Source: Paenibacillus selenitireducens
Lineage (GTDB): Bacteria > Bacillota > Bacilli > Paenibacillales > Paenibacillaceae
DNA: 64,000 bases
Direction of reading: 5' to 3'
Assembly: GCF_002021565.1 (NCBI RefSeq)
Contig: NZ_MSZX01000016.1
Coordinates: forward strand, 27-64,026
A model generated the notes under the pieces. That model was not told the origin of the DNA. It was given only the letters and a program-made list of their open reading frames with translations, and did no database searches. Positions 49,677 through 59,164 of this stretch are shown here, piece by piece (the first letter of the stretch is position 1; each line of letters opens with the position of its first letter). The position numbers and the translations under genes were made by a program.

Positions 49677-51302
49677 TCATGCATATTTGTGATGTGTCGT
49701 TAGCGCCTTCATCAGCTCGTGTAGTTGTGCTTGTGAAGAGATGGGGTCATATCCGAAGAACAATTCGGGCTGGTTCATCAGATATACGCGATTGCGGCGG
49801 ACTGGCTCTAAGTCACACCATTTCTGTGAATGGAACAATCGATTTACGCGTTGTTGATCATCTTGATAGGAAGGCAGCGAAGTAATGAAGATATGGTCTG
49901 CTGGATACGAAGCGATATATTCAATGTCTACTTCAAGATACCCATGCGCGGTTATATGTCGCTCCACAAGCCGCGATGGAGGGCGAAAGCCGAGATCATG
50001 ATACAGAATTTGGCTTCCCCGACCATAACTACTGCTGAAACAGTAAGCTTTGCGCGGGCAGATTTCCCAGACAACAGCGGTTCCCCGCTCACCGAGTACG
50101 CGGTCAAGTTGATTGTTCATACGATTGACGAGCTCGTCATACTGCGAGAGCCAATCATCTGCTATCGATTGCATATTCATCGTATCTGCAATCAGGCGGA
50201 ATTGTTCGCGCCAACTCATCGTCTTGAACGGCAATTCTAGGATTGGTGCTAAGGAAAGCAGGCTATTGTTCTCTTCTGCCGTATTGTAGCTAATAATGAC
50301 ATCCGGATGGGAGGAAGCGACGGCGTCATAGTAGGCAGCGGGTGTGTATGCGTTTGGATTGAAATTGCTTCCTATGCTCATGTTTTTTTTGTTTTGAGCC
50401 TGCTCCAGCCAGGGCGTATAGACACCTAGCTCCGGTCTGATGCCTAGTGCCAATAGCATGGCGGTATGGTTGAGGTTCAACGCGACGATTCGTTTGGGTT
50501 GGCGTTTATAGGCTGTCGGTGATATGCCTACGGATTCTTTGAATTTGCGGCTTAAATAAAAGCCATCCTTATAGCCTACATCTTGGGCCAGCGTATTCAA
50601 GTCCGGGGAACCGGTCAAGATGCGTTTTTGCGCACAGCGAATCCGAAGCAGCGTCAGATAGGCATTAAAGGTACGCCCAGTGTGCTTACGAAACATGCGT
50701 GAGAAATGCTCTGGGCTGACATCTGCCAGATCAGCCATCTGATCTCGTGTAAGATCTTTATTGAAATTTGCTTCTATATAGAGCAAAGCTTGTTCTATCC
50801 ACGAATGGGATGAAGGTTGTCTGGATTCAAGCTCCGTATATATCTCGCGTAGCAGCTCAATAAATAGCTGTTGCATTCGAAAAGGTCCCCCGAGCTGTGG
50901 ATCCCGCCAGATACTTTCGAGTTCTTCGGCAAGGCTTAGGATCTCGGCTGGAATACGATGTAGAGGTGCAGGATGCTTCAGTCCATAAGCTTGGGGGCCG
51001 TCCATGGATAGGCATCGATATTCTATATAGATCCCCCGCAAGAGAGACTGCTTCTTGCATTCTAACGTTAGTTGCGGCTCGGTATTCGATAGGAATAGGC
51101 TTCCTCTTGATATTGGGTGTGATTGTTCATCCATATGGAGTATTCCTTCTCCATCCCCTATGATTAGAATTCGGTAACAAGGCTCTAAATCGTTCTGACG
51201 TATATTAAGTGCTTCTTCACCCAATCTGAACATACGTATGGGCACATGGAATGGAGGGAGGACAGGGGCGGACTCTTTGAAAGTCGAAGAGGATAATGGC
51301 AT
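49677..51302 (-). CDS. Btr-like AraC regulator with siderophore-binding domain
   Basis: A 541-residue regulator. The AraC double helix-turn-helix sits in the middle (about 160-265, LTRDQMADLADVSPEHFSRMF, GISPTAYKRQPK). A C-terminal periplasmic-binding-type domain (about 275-535) contains YGRGSQILYHDLG. This is the layout of Btr (YbbB) of Bacillus, where the ligand domain senses Fe-bacillibactin and activates uptake genes. I place the start at ATG 51302 after AAGGAGAG, because the longer frame would begin inside the Fur box. It probably activates the neighbouring lipoprotein genes. Confidence 0.88.
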   Translation of the reverse strand: MPLSSSTFKESAPVLPPFHVPIRMFRLGEEALNIRQNDLEPCYRILIIGDGEGILHMDEQSHPISRGSLFLSNTEPQLTLECKKQSLLRGIYIEYRCLSMDGPQAYGLKHPAPLHRIPAEILSLAEELESIWRDPQLGGPFRMQQLFIELLREIYTELESRQPSSHSWIEQALLYIEANFNKDLTRDQMADLADVSPEHFSRMFRKHTGRTFNAYLTLLRIRCAQKRILTGSPDLNTLAQDVGYKDGFYLSRKFKESVGISPTAYKRQPKRIVALNLNHTAMLLALGIRPELGVYTPWLEQAQNKKNMSIGSNFNPNAYTPAAYYDAVASSHPDVIISYNTAEENNSLLSLAPILELPFKTMSWREQFRLIADTMNMQSIADDWLSQYDELVNRMNNQLDRVLGERGTAVVWEICPRKAYCFSSSYGRGSQILYHDLGFRPPSRLVERHITAHGYLEVDIEYIASYPADHIFITSLPSYQDDQQRVNRLFHSQKWCDLEPVRRNRVYLMNQPELFFGYDPISSQAQLHELMKALTTHHKYA

Positions 51303-51316
51303 AGGTTCTCTCCTTG

Positions 51317-51331
51317 TGATAATCATTATCA
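51317..51331. promoter_or_regulatory. Perfect Fur box
   Basis: TGATAATCATTATCA, an exact match to the consensus, located 15 bases upstream of the Btr-like gene start. Confidence 0.9.
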
Positions 51332-51394
51332 ATTAGTGTGTTGTTGTTTATTATAGCAGACCCTCCTATATGGACATTGCATATGTGATTCAGT

Positions 51395-52051
51395 CTATGC
51401 TGTAGACTCTTCTTGTTGGTTCACAGCGTTTGTCATAATATAGCGAATAACGATTTCAGCTAACACGAGATTCGTGAATATCGCACCATACACCCCAATC
51501 GTGTAACTGAGTTCATAGGGGAGCCCTGTTCCGTTATGGAGGATAAACGTGAAGAGATGAATGAATAAATTCGTAAAACAAAACGCATAGCTGCGCACCA
51601 TCCAATGACGATGCTTGACCGGTTGCTTGCGCTTAATATAGACGAGCGCCATTATCGTCATTGCCAGCCAAATCATATTCACGGCGTTAAAGGCGATGCT
51701 GTTTATTTTCCCTGCTGTCGAGAAAGGTGCCATGTAACCCGAGGTGATGTCGACCATACAGACGGAGATGACGTAGAGATAGCCGTTCATTCTATGAAAT
51801 TTGCGGAATTTGCGCTGCGTGTGTTTGGAGAAATTGATGGCCCCGGCAAGCATTGCTAAGCACGCGAAGATCACATGAATATACATCACATTCAACCAGA
51901 TCGGGATATGCAAGGGACGTTGCAGGTTTATTTTATGACGAAGGAAAGAAGTAGCCTGCGGATCATAGAACAGATTCATGTACGTGACATACAAGATATA
52001 TAACACGGATACGATAATCATGATCGGATATAAATGCTTTTTAATTTTCAT
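51395..52051 (-). CDS. DUF2306-type membrane protein
   Basis: A 218-residue protein with about six hydrophobic segments and a His-rich conserved region (FHRMNGYLYVISVCMVDITSG, KHRHWMVRSYAFC) as in DUF2306 proteins, which may carry haem; function not established. I use ATG 52051, six bases after GAGGTC, because the longer frame has no ribosome site. It stands alone between the iron regulator and a leader region. Confidence 0.75.
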   Translation of the reverse strand: MKIKKHLYPIMIIVSVLYILYVTYMNLFYDPQATSFLRHKINLQRPLHIPIWLNVMYIHVIFACLAMLAGAINFSKHTQRKFRKFHRMNGYLYVISVCMVDITSGYMAPFSTAGKINSIAFNAVNMIWLAMTIMALVYIKRKQPVKHRHWMVRSYAFCFTNLFIHLFTFILHNGTGLPYELSYTIGVYGAIFTNLVLAEIVIRYIMTNAVNQQEESTA

Positions 52052-52106
52052 GAATGACCTCATATATTGGTGTAATTTACAGTCGAAAGAAAGAAGGACA
52101 TGCAAT

Positions 52107-52178
52107 ATGAAAAATATAGAGTTTTTATCAGGGATATTCAAGTCCTTATGTATAGCGGGATTTCCAATGTTAATCTAA
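52107..52178 (+). CDS. Possible 23-residue peptide
   Basis: ATG at 52107, nine bases after AAGAAGG. The product MKNIEFLSGIFKSLCIAGF-PMLI is hydrophobic with one cysteine. No agrB, transporter or peptidase gene is near, so a signalling role is not supported. It may be a chance frame. Confidence 0.25.
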   Translation: MKNIEFLSGIFKSLCIAGFPMLI

Positions 52179-52341
52179 ACATTACCTCATTTTTCTAATT
52201 TAATGCCTCGTATTAACCGATAAAAGGGATTGGGTATAAGTTGGGAAATCGATCTACCTGAATTTCGAAGGCGATATATAGCAAAAAGATGAACAGACTC
52301 ATGTTGTAAGACATCCTATGAAGTAAGGCAGTAAGCGGTAT

Positions 52342-52368
52342 GCCCCATCTACGGATCGGGGCTTTTTT
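52342..52368 (+). terminator. Orphan plus-strand terminator
   Basis: Stem GCCCC-ATC / GAT-C-GGGGC with a TACG loop and six T residues. No plus-strand gene of normal length precedes it. Confidence 0.7.
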
Positions 52369-52443
52369 CAAGCGTTTATGACGTATAACGTTGTTACCCG
52401 ATAAATTCAACCGGATGTTCTCATAGGTTAGGAGGAGTGTCAG

Positions 52444-52491
52444 TTGCTTTCGCATCCGGGTTTACGGCATCTTGCTTCGCGTAACTTTTGA
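52444..52491 (+). CDS. Possible leader peptide, 15 residues
   Basis: TTG at 52444 lies eight bases after AGGAGGAG, an optimal ribosome site. The product is MLSHPGLRHLASRNF and stops at 52491, 55 bases before the receptor gene. It could be a leader peptide of the receptor transcript or a chance frame. Confidence 0.25.
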   Translation: MLSHPGLRHLASRNF

Positions 52492-52546
52492 AATTTAGGT
52501 GTATATTCATTTTTTCCTTCCACCAAGATAGAGAGGCTGATATGAA

Positions 52547-54535
52547 ATGAAAATGAAAATGAAGCTAAAGAAATTGGCTAGTAATAACTTTAAGACCAAG
52601 CTGTTATCCACATTCGTGCTGATTCTTGTCGTTCCTTCGATGATGATCGGGATTCTTGCGTACAACCAAGCACATACTGAAATGGATAAGCAAATTATGC
52701 TTAGCGCTGCGAATAATGTCAAATTAATTGATTCCATCATTAGCAGTAACATTCAACCCAAAATGGATGATGTGGATTATCTATCGAAAAAGATTCAATC
52801 ATCTATGTATAAAGGGCAGGACAGTCCGGAAGTTAGCAGCTATTTTGATACCTATATGGGTATGCACCCCGAAGCATCGATTATTGCCTTAGGGACGGAT
52901 ACAGGCTTGTATATTCGATCTCCTAAGCAGGAAGTAAAGGCAGGGTTCGATCCAAGAACAAGAGATTGGTATAAAATCGCGATGGCAAGCAAAGGGGAAG
53001 CGATCATAACAAATCCCTATATTTCAGTGAATTCCGGTAAAACCGTCGTAACAATTGCGAAGACGACAGCAGATGGTACTGGAGTTATTTCTATCGATTT
53101 AAGTATGGATTATATTAAGAAATTAACGAGCACGGTCAGTATTGGTAAAAATGGATACGTGATGATTCTGGACCAACAGCAGAAATTCGTGGTGCATCCG
53201 ACGGAGAAAGCAGGGACGGCACCACAGGAAAGTTTCTACGGTCAAATGTATAAGCTGGCTTCTGGCCAATTCGGTTACGAGTTAGAGGGACAAGCCAATA
53301 ATATGATGTACACGACAAATTATCTAACAGGCTGGAAGGTAGCGGGATCGATGCCCTCTGCCGAGATCGAAGAGGCAACGAAACCGATTTATATGAATAA
53401 TATCATCGTTATTGCGTTGTGCTTATTAGTAGGGTTTATCATTATTTATTTCGTTCTGAAATCCATTATTAGACCAATCACTCAATTGAAAAATCATGCC
53501 GTCACGGTGAGCCAAGGCATTCTTACAGAAGAGATTACGATACATTCCGATGATGAGATCGGTCATCTTGGACGGGCTTTTCGTGATATGCAGCAAAATC
53601 TCCGTTCCTTGATTCAAGAGGTGGAACAGCGAGCAATACTGGTATCAGCCTCATCTGATCAGTTAACGGCAAGTGCAGAGCAGACAAGCGAGGCCACCGA
53701 GCAAGTGACCATGGCAGTACAGGAAATTGCGAGCAGCGCCGAGAAGCAGACAACCGGTGTGGACCATACAGCGCAAGCATTGAATGAGGTCTCACAGGGC
53801 GTGGTGAGTATTGTGGATCGTGTCCAATTGTTGTCAGATCTCTCGAAGCATGCGACAGAACAAGCCGTTGAGGGCGGTGCTTCCGTGGGTCAAGTGGTTG
53901 CCCAAATGAACTCCATCCAGGATTCCGTTGCGCAGTCGGATCGTATGATCAAATCCTTATATGAACGTTCGAAACAAATCGGGGCTATATCCGACATTAT
54001 TCGTGAAATTTCACAACAGACCAATTTGCTTGCTTTGAATGCAGCCATTGAAGCGGCGAGAGCGGGGGAAAATGGACGTGGATTTGCTGTCGTTGCGGAC
54101 GAGGTGCGTAAGCTGGCGGAGCAATCGCAAGGATCGGCGCAGCAAATTACGGATCTCATTCAAGAAATCCAGCGGGAGACACGCGATACGGTAGATACGA
54201 TGGAGAAAGTAACACAAGACGTTGAGGACGGGTTGAGCGTGTCGAATGCAACTATTCACAAGTTCGAATTCATTATGTCCAGCATGCAGGAGACTTCCCC
54301 GCATATTGATGAAGTATCGGCCATCACGCAGCAGATATCGGCAGGAATTCAGGAAGTAACCGCGGTTGCCAATGAACTTGCCATGATTGCCAAGGGAAAT
54401 GCGGCTACGTCGGAAGAAGTTGCTGCCTCGGCTGAGGAGCAATTAGCCTCCATGGAAGAAATATCGGCCTCGGCGCAATCTCTCTCCTCCTTATCTGATG
54501 AACTGAAGCAGATGATTAATCGATTTACCTATTAG
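52547..54535 (+). CDS. Methyl-accepting chemotaxis protein
   Basis: A 662-residue receptor. Transmembrane helices at about 15-37 and 285-307 flank a double-Cache sensor (about 40-280, [30 protein letters not shown]), which in this family binds small organic ligands. HAMP covers 308-360. The signalling hairpin tip [21 protein letters not shown] begins near residue 486, with methylation helices on both sides. It stands alone, between iron-regulated genes. Ligand unknown. Confidence 0.95.
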   Translation: MKMKMKLKKLASNNFKTKLLSTFVLILVVPSMMIGILAYNQAHTEMDKQIMLSAANNVKLIDSIISSNIQPKMDDVDYLSKKIQSSMYKGQDSPEVSSYFDTYMGMHPEASIIALGTDTGLYIRSPKQEVKAGFDPRTRDWYKIAMASKGEAIITNPYISVNSGKTVVTIAKTTADGTGVISIDLSMDYIKKLTSTVSIGKNGYVMILDQQQKFVVHPTEKAGTAPQESFYGQMYKLASGQFGYELEGQANNMMYTTNYLTGWKVAGSMPSAEIEEATKPIYMNNIIVIALCLLVGFIIIYFVLKSIIRPITQLKNHAVTVSQGILTEEITIHSDDEIGHLGRAFRDMQQNLRSLIQEVEQRAILVSASSDQLTASAEQTSEATEQVTMAVQEIASSAEKQTTGVDHTAQALNEVSQGVVSIVDRVQLLSDLSKHATEQAVEGGASVGQVVAQMNSIQDSVAQSDRMIKSLYERSKQIGAISDIIREISQQTNLLALNAAIEAARAGENGRGFAVVADEVRKLAEQSQGSAQQITDLIQEIQRETRDTVDTMEKVTQDVEDGLSVSNATIHKFEFIMSSMQETSPHIDEVSAITQQISAGIQEVTAVANELAMIAKGNAATSEEVAASAEEQLASMEEISASAQSLSSLSDELKQMINRFTY

Positions 54536-54548
54536 AAGGTCAATGCTA

Positions 54549-54590
54549 GAAGATCGGAGATCCCTTAAAACAGGATTTTCGATCTTTTTT
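54549..54590 (+). terminator. Terminator after the chemotaxis receptor
   Basis: Hairpin AGATCGGAGATCC / GGATTTTCGATCT followed by TTTTTT. Confidence 0.75.
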
Positions 54591-54622
54591 GTCATAGAGG
54601 GGGCACCGGTTATGGATATATA

Positions 54623-54652
54623 TTGACAGAAATTAAACGAATCTGCTATTAT
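54623..54652 (+). promoter_or_regulatory. Promoter of the second siderophore-binding lipoprotein
   Basis: TTGACA (54623-54628), spacer 18, TATTAT (54647-54652). A Fur box follows twelve bases later, so Fur would block transcription start or clearance. Confidence 0.7.
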
Positions 54653-54663
54653 TCAATCAATAA

Positions 54664-54678
54664 TGATAATCATTATCA
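54664..54678. promoter_or_regulatory. Perfect Fur box
   Basis: TGATAATCATTATCA, exact consensus, between the promoter and the gene at 54731. A partial second copy (AATGATAAGATAATCAA) lies near 54692-54708. Confidence 0.9.
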
Positions 54679-54730
54679 ATAATAATATGATTAATGATAA
54701 GATAATCAACACCATTTTTAGGGGGCACTT

Positions 54731-55738
54731 ATGAAAAAGAAAAAATCATTTTTTATCGGAACCGCGATCATCTTGCTATTATCACTGATGGTCACGGCAT
54801 GCGGCGGCAATAACACGAGCAGCAATGCCGCATCCGAAACGGCAGACAAACCATCTACGACCGAAACGTCAACATCAAAGGAGACAACACCAGCAGCAGA
54901 ATTCCGCGATTATAAGACAGATAAGGGAATCGTTAAAATCCCTACCAAGCCGCTCCGCATCGTTACCGATTATTATGGCGGCGAATTGCTGTCAGTTGGC
55001 GCGAATGTTGTCGGCGTTGAACCTACGGCATTCGACAATCCTTTTATCAAAGATCAGTTAAAAGATGCAGCGGATGTAGGGGCACCAATTAATGCCGAGA
55101 AAACGTTAGCGTTAAACCCGGACTTAATTGTTGTGATGTATGACGATAGCTATGATGCATTGTCCAAAATCGCACCAACGGTACATATCCCGTATGGAAC
55201 CGCTACGAATATTTATGACACCGTGAAATTATTTGGAGATTTGGTAGGCGAGCCGCAAAAGGCGGAAGATTTCATTGCAGCATTCGATAAGAAAGCAGCA
55301 GAAGGCCGCGAGAAGCTGAAGGGTATCGTTGACCCGAATGCGACTGCGGGACTCTATGAGTTGACCGATAAAGGCGAGCTGTGGATTTTTGGCGATAATG
55401 CGGGCCGCGGCGGTCAAGCCGTGTATAAAGCGCTTGGATTCAAAATGCCTGAGAAGCTGTCAGGGAATGGTCAAACGACGCAGCTCTCCTTGGAAGTGCT
55501 TCCGGAGTATGGCGCGGATTACATGTTCCTAACAACCTATGACCCTGAGAAAAAGGGAGATGAGTTGAAGAAACTGAAAGAATCGGGTGTATGGAGAAAT
55601 GTGAAAGCCGTGAAGGACAACCAAATTTTCTATAACGATTTCGATACGTTCTATCGCTATGATCCGATTGCGATTACCGGACAAATTGATCTATTCGTGG
55701 ATATGTTGATGAAGCGAAGCCAAGAGAATAAAAAGTAA
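54731..55738 (+). CDS. Iron-siderophore ABC transporter binding lipoprotein
   Basis: A 335-residue lipoprotein with lipobox VTAC (Cys24) and a Thr/Ser/Glu-rich linker. It contains NAGRGGQAVYKALG and FYRYDPIAITGQ, the motifs shared with the protein at 48580 and with the Btr-like regulator. Transcribed alone from a Fur-controlled promoter and closed by a strong terminator; permease and ATPase genes must lie elsewhere. Confidence 0.9.
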   Translation: MKKKKSFFIGTAIILLLSLMVTACGGNNTSSNAASETADKPSTTETSTSKETTPAAEFRDYKTDKGIVKIPTKPLRIVTDYYGGELLSVGANVVGVEPTAFDNPFIKDQLKDAADVGAPINAEKTLALNPDLIVVMYDDSYDALSKIAPTVHIPYGTATNIYDTVKLFGDLVGEPQKAEDFIAAFDKKAAEGREKLKGIVDPNATAGLYELTDKGELWIFGDNAGRGGQAVYKALGFKMPEKLSGNGQTTQLSLEVLPEYGADYMFLTTYDPEKKGDELKKLKESGVWRNVKAVKDNQIFYNDFDTFYRYDPIAITGQIDLFVDMLMKRSQENKK

Positions 55739-55751
55739 GTTGCTCATAGAG

Positions 55752-55796
55752 AACCAGCCCACCTAGGACGTAAGCCAAGGTGGGCTGGTTTTTTGC
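55752..55796 (+). terminator. Terminator after the second siderophore-binding gene
   Basis: Perfect 13-bp stem AACCAGCCCACCT / AGGTGGGCTGGTT and six T residues. Confidence 0.92.
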
Positions 55797-55808
55797 GCAT
55801 ATAATGTT

Positions 55809-56573
55809 CTATACGTGGATATCTTCGATCTCCAGAATGACAGGACAGTGGTCGCTGCCCATGATCTGTGAATCAATATGAGCATCCGTAATGAGTGAAC
55901 CAAGTCGGGAAGAGACGAGGAAATAGTCGATCCGCCAACCGACGTTCCGCTCTCTGATCTTAGGCATATAAGACCACCATGAATAGGCATCGGTCCGGTC
56001 TGGATAGAGGTGACGAAATGAATCCACAAAACCGGAATCGAGCAGTTGTGTCATTTTGCCCCGTTCTTGAGGGGTAAATCCAGAGTTGCCTTCATTCGAT
56101 TTCGGGTTCTTCAAGTCCATGGCTTGATGGGCGACGTTCAAATCGCCGCAGATAATGACAGGTTTCACGCTGTCCAACTGAAGAAGGTACTCGCGGAACC
56201 GATCTTCCCATTCCAATCGATAGTCGAGTCGTGCGAGATCACGTTTGGCATTCGGCGTATATACGGTCACTATATAGAAGGTATCGAACTCTAATGTAAT
56301 GATTCGGCCTTCAGGTTCTTCATCTTCTTCAATGCCATAACGTACGGATAAGGGCTTCATTCGTGTGAAAATCGCCGTACCCGAATACCCCTTCTTCACC
56401 GCATAATTCCAGTATTGCGAATATTCCTCGCTTAATTCTAGGCTGATTTGCCCCTCTTGGAGCTTCGATTCCTGAATGCAGAAGATATCTGCATCCACAG
56501 CGTTGAAATAATCGAGGAATCCTTTATTCACACAGGCCCGTAGACCATTAACGTTCCATGATACTAGCTTCAT
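55809..56573 (-). CDS. xth: Exodeoxyribonuclease III
   Basis: A 254-residue AP endonuclease/3'-5' exonuclease for base-excision repair. Motifs: SWNVNGLRA, IQESKLQ (metal Glu), CGDLNVAH and GSDHCPV (catalytic Asp-His). I use ATG 56573, eight bases after AAGGGGA. Transcribed alone. Confidence 0.95.
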   Translation of the reverse strand: MKLVSWNVNGLRACVNKGFLDYFNAVDADIFCIQESKLQEGQISLELSEEYSQYWNYAVKKGYSGTAIFTRMKPLSVRYGIEEDEEPEGRIITLEFDTFYIVTVYTPNAKRDLARLDYRLEWEDRFREYLLQLDSVKPVIICGDLNVAHQAMDLKNPKSNEGNSGFTPQERGKMTQLLDSGFVDSFRHLYPDRTDAYSWWSYMPKIRERNVGWRIDYFLVSSRLGSLITDAHIDSQIMGSDHCPVILEIEDIHV

Positions 56574-56665
56574 GATCATTTCCCCTTGTCGTAGCTTGAT
56601 ATGTCTACTAGTTTATCATAGAATCATAGGTTCACGGTTCACCCTTTTTATTCCGGTGCATGACT

Positions 56666-57433
56666 TCATCGGCCCTGATCTTCATAGTATGTCTCATCTG
56701 CGTAAGTACGATCTGTCCCTTTGAGATAAGCCCAGATGATGGAAGGCTTTTTTACGACCCCCCAATCGCCATATTTATCGAACTTCCGACAGGAAGTAAT
56801 CATTTGAGCCTTTTTAATCGTCCCGTATTTTTTGTGTTGCTGTTTGCCCCACTTTTTGAGTCGATGAGCAAAATCAGCGTCCTCCGCCATCAGCATCCGT
56901 TCGTTAAATCCTCCGATAGCATCAAAGTCTATCTTTCGACACCAGAAGATTCCGACAGAAACTGCGCCGTATTTGATGAGAAGAGGGACAATCAGTAAAA
57001 TCGCGGATACGATAATCCCCAGAGAGACCCGCTCAAATTTGCCAGCGACACCACCGCCAATGTAAGTTCCAAGAGACAAATGTCGATCTATTTCTACAAG
57101 CATGAGATCTGTCATTTGACTGTCGGCATCAATGGTAACGAGATACTCCCCATTCGCGATTTGCGCCCCCGCGTTGCGGATTTTCGACAAATTTTTAGAG
57201 TCATTCTTCAGGGTGATGCAGCCGAATGAACGAGCAATTTCTTCGGTTCGATCTGTACATCGGTTTAGGATAACAATAACTTCGACTTGGTTGGGAAAAG
57301 GTAACGCAGCCGTCGCAATGGATTGAAGACATTTAGGAATGTAATGTTCTTCATTATGTGCAGGAATTAAGATGGAGAATTTCACAGGAACTTGCGGATT
57401 GGATCGAGCGAACGTTGTATCGGTCATAAACAT
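56666..57433 (-). CDS. Glycosyltransferase family 2 protein
   Basis: A 255-residue glycosyltransferase. N-terminal ILIPAHNEEHYIPKCLQSI is the GT-A start and TIDADSQM the metal-binding DxD-like motif. A hydrophobic stretch near residues 145-165 (GIIVSAILLIVPLLIKYG) suggests contact with the membrane. The start overlaps the stop of the TetR gene by one base (TGATG). Donor and acceptor unknown; lipid or surface glycan transfer is likely. Confidence 0.88.
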   Translation of the reverse strand: MFMTDTTFARSNPQVPVKFSILIPAHNEEHYIPKCLQSIATAALPFPNQVEVIVILNRCTDRTEEIARSFGCITLKNDSKNLSKIRNAGAQIANGEYLVTIDADSQMTDLMLVEIDRHLSLGTYIGGGVAGKFERVSLGIIVSAILLIVPLLIKYGAVSVGIFWCRKIDFDAIGGFNERMLMAEDADFAHRLKKWGKQQHKKYGTIKKAQMITSCRKFDKYGDWGVVKKPSIIWAYLKGTDRTYADETYYEDQGR

Positions 57434-58032
57434 CAATCTCCCTTATCAGATGTTATACCTTCTAGTAACAACCTCGTTGCGTTGTGGAACAATTGTTTCA
57501 TCTGCTCACGGTTCATGAATAAGTAGCTGTCACTTAGCCCTGAGAAGTAACTCATGATGATAAATGCAAGCTCCTTAGGGTCCTCATGTTTGAATTCCTT
57601 GGCTGCGATCCCCTCCTTTACGATGGATTCCATATCGTCGATAACTCGCATGAGAATGACGAAAAACTTCTGTCCAGCTTCAGAGTTAGGTCCGATTTTC
57701 GCGATAAACTCTTCTCCTGCCTTATTTAATGGGCGGTTATGATGATCCACGAAATAATCGGCATAGGCATACAACTTGGCTGTAGCTGAGGTAAGGGATG
57801 AGGAGCATTCCAACCAATGATCCCAGGATTTCGTGAAAGCATCTTCGGCAAGGGCGAGAAATAACTGTTCTTTACTCTTGAAATGGTAGTACATACTGCC
57901 TTTGCTGCTTCCGGATTGTTGACAGATATCATCAATCGACGTATCTGCATATCCTTTGGCAGCAAATAACTTCATGGCCGTTTCCATAATGTTTATTTTC
58001 GTTTGATGTGCATCATAATTTCGTTTCGTCAT
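57433..58032 (-). CDS. TetR family transcriptional regulator
   Basis: A 199-residue regulator. The helix-turn-helix is DTSIDDICQQSGSSKGSMYYHFKSKEQLF. It is co-transcribed with the glycosyltransferase and has a perfect palindromic operator just upstream, so it probably represses its own operon. Confidence 0.93.
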   Translation of the reverse strand: MTKRNYDAHQTKINIMETAMKLFAAKGYADTSIDDICQQSGSSKGSMYYHFKSKEQLFLALAEDAFTKSWDHWLECSSSLTSATAKLYAYADYFVDHHNRPLNKAGEEFIAKIGPNSEAGQKFFVILMRVIDDMESIVKEGIAAKEFKHEDPKELAFIIMSYFSGLSDSYLFMNREQMKQLFHNATRLLLEGITSDKGD

Positions 58033-58049
58033 ATAAAATAGCCCCTTCT

Positions 58050-58075
58050 AATTAAACCGACTATCCGGTTTAATT
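58050..58075. promoter_or_regulatory. TetR operator
   Basis: Perfect inverted repeat AATTAAACCG-ACTATC-CGGTTTAATT, 18 bases upstream of the TetR start. This is the expected size and place of a TetR autoregulatory site. Confidence 0.8.
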
Positions 58076-58279
58076 TATTGTATATCAAGAAGGGTTGTAT
58101 TTCAATAATTTTCCAATAAAAAATAGGAGAGGCATGGATTTGTGGTGAAAAACAGCGGTTAGGTAGAAAATCGAACTGCGTATGGAGTTATTAAGGCTAC
58201 AGATTAATCTTGCCGTAGAGCTCATGTCACGATATGCTAGGTATATCTTATGACTACAAATATTAGGGATTGATGACTC

Positions 58280-59080
58280 GTGACAATCGGTTTTTTTGAT
58301 TCGGGCATTGGCGGGCTTACAGTACTCGCGGAATCGCTTCGGCGGCTTCCTGCTGAGAACTATCTCTTTATGGCTGATACGCTCCATGTCCCTTATGGAA
58401 CCAAATCGAAGGAAGATGTGAGGTCGTACATCCTTGAGAGTGTAGAGATGATGATGAAAGAAGGCATCGATGCACTGGTGGTCGCCTGCAACACAGCAAC
58501 CAGTATTGCGATTCAAGAGCTTAGGTCGATGTATTCCTTGCCGATCATCGGTATGGAGCCTGCGGTGAAACCAGCCGTGGAAATGAATCACGCAACAGGG
58601 AAGCGGGTATTGGTATTCGCTACGCCTTTGACCTTGCAACAGCCTAAGTACTATGCGCTCGTATCGCGTGTGGATGAAGAGGGGATTGTAGATTCTCTGC
58701 CGCTGCCTGAGCTTGTGAAATATTGTGAATCTCTGCAGTTTGATCGACGGATTCTGGGAGAATATTTCCGTGCGAAGCTGGCAGATTATCATTTGAATGA
58801 TTATGGTATTGTCGTGCTTGGTTGTACACATTATCCGTATTATAAGGATATTCTCCGTGAGATCTTGCCACCGCATATCCAAATCGTTGACGGCAATGCT
58901 GGAACGGTAAGACGGCTTGCTGCTTTGCTGAGCCGGTACGGTATCCCTGTCGGCAAAGGAAGCGGGGATGTACGCTTTATGTGTTCTGGAGGCGATCCTG
59001 CCTATCTCGACAAAATGCAGACGGCGCTTGCGCTTCTGCGAGGTATGGATGTGCAAGCAGAAGAGACGCTCAGATCGTGA
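58280..59080 (+). CDS. murI: Glutamate racemase
   Basis: Interconverts L- and D-glutamate for peptidoglycan. The 266-residue protein has both catalytic cysteines: Cys70 (VVACNTATS) and Cys182 (LGCTHYP). The N-terminal FFDSGIGGLTVL motif is intact. It starts with GTG 58280; the ribosome site is weak. A terminator follows. Confidence 0.95.
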   Translation: MTIGFFDSGIGGLTVLAESLRRLPAENYLFMADTLHVPYGTKSKEDVRSYILESVEMMMKEGIDALVVACNTATSIAIQELRSMYSLPIIGMEPAVKPAVEMNHATGKRVLVFATPLTLQQPKYYALVSRVDEEGIVDSLPLPELVKYCESLQFDRRILGEYFRAKLADYHLNDYGIVVLGCTHYPYYKDILREILPPHIQIVDGNAGTVRRLAALLSRYGIPVGKGSGDVRFMCSGGDPAYLDKMQTALALLRGMDVQAEETLRS

Positions 59081-59103
59081 TTACATGAAATCAAAAACAT
59101 AGG

Positions 59104-59149
59104 AAAGGCCGAAGCCATTCTCTTCTGCAGAGAGGCTTCGGCCTTTGTT
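59104..59149 (+). terminator. Convergent terminator after murI
   Basis: Stem AAAGGCCGAAGCC / GGCTTCGGCCTTT; it can also serve the minus-strand PucR gene. Confidence 0.88.
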
Positions 59150-59164
59150 TGGTCTGGCCTTTTT

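Larger units (their letters stand above)
52052..52546 (+). other. Leader region before the chemotaxis receptor
   Basis: A 495-base gap with no ordinary gene. It holds a possible 23-codon frame (52107-52178), an orphan terminator (52342-52368), a second very short frame with a strong ribosome site (52444-52491) and no obvious promoter consensus. The arrangement looks like a long 5' leader with regulated termination, but I recognise no known riboswitch class. Confidence 0.4.

Noticed and set aside
52213-52455. An 80-codon minus-strand frame in the chemotaxis leader
   Set aside because: No ribosome site, and it runs through the plus-strand terminator; looks like chance.
58085-59056. A 323-codon minus-strand frame opposite murI
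   Set aside because: It is antisense to a clear glutamate racemase, with a His/Arg-rich composition typical of shadow frames.
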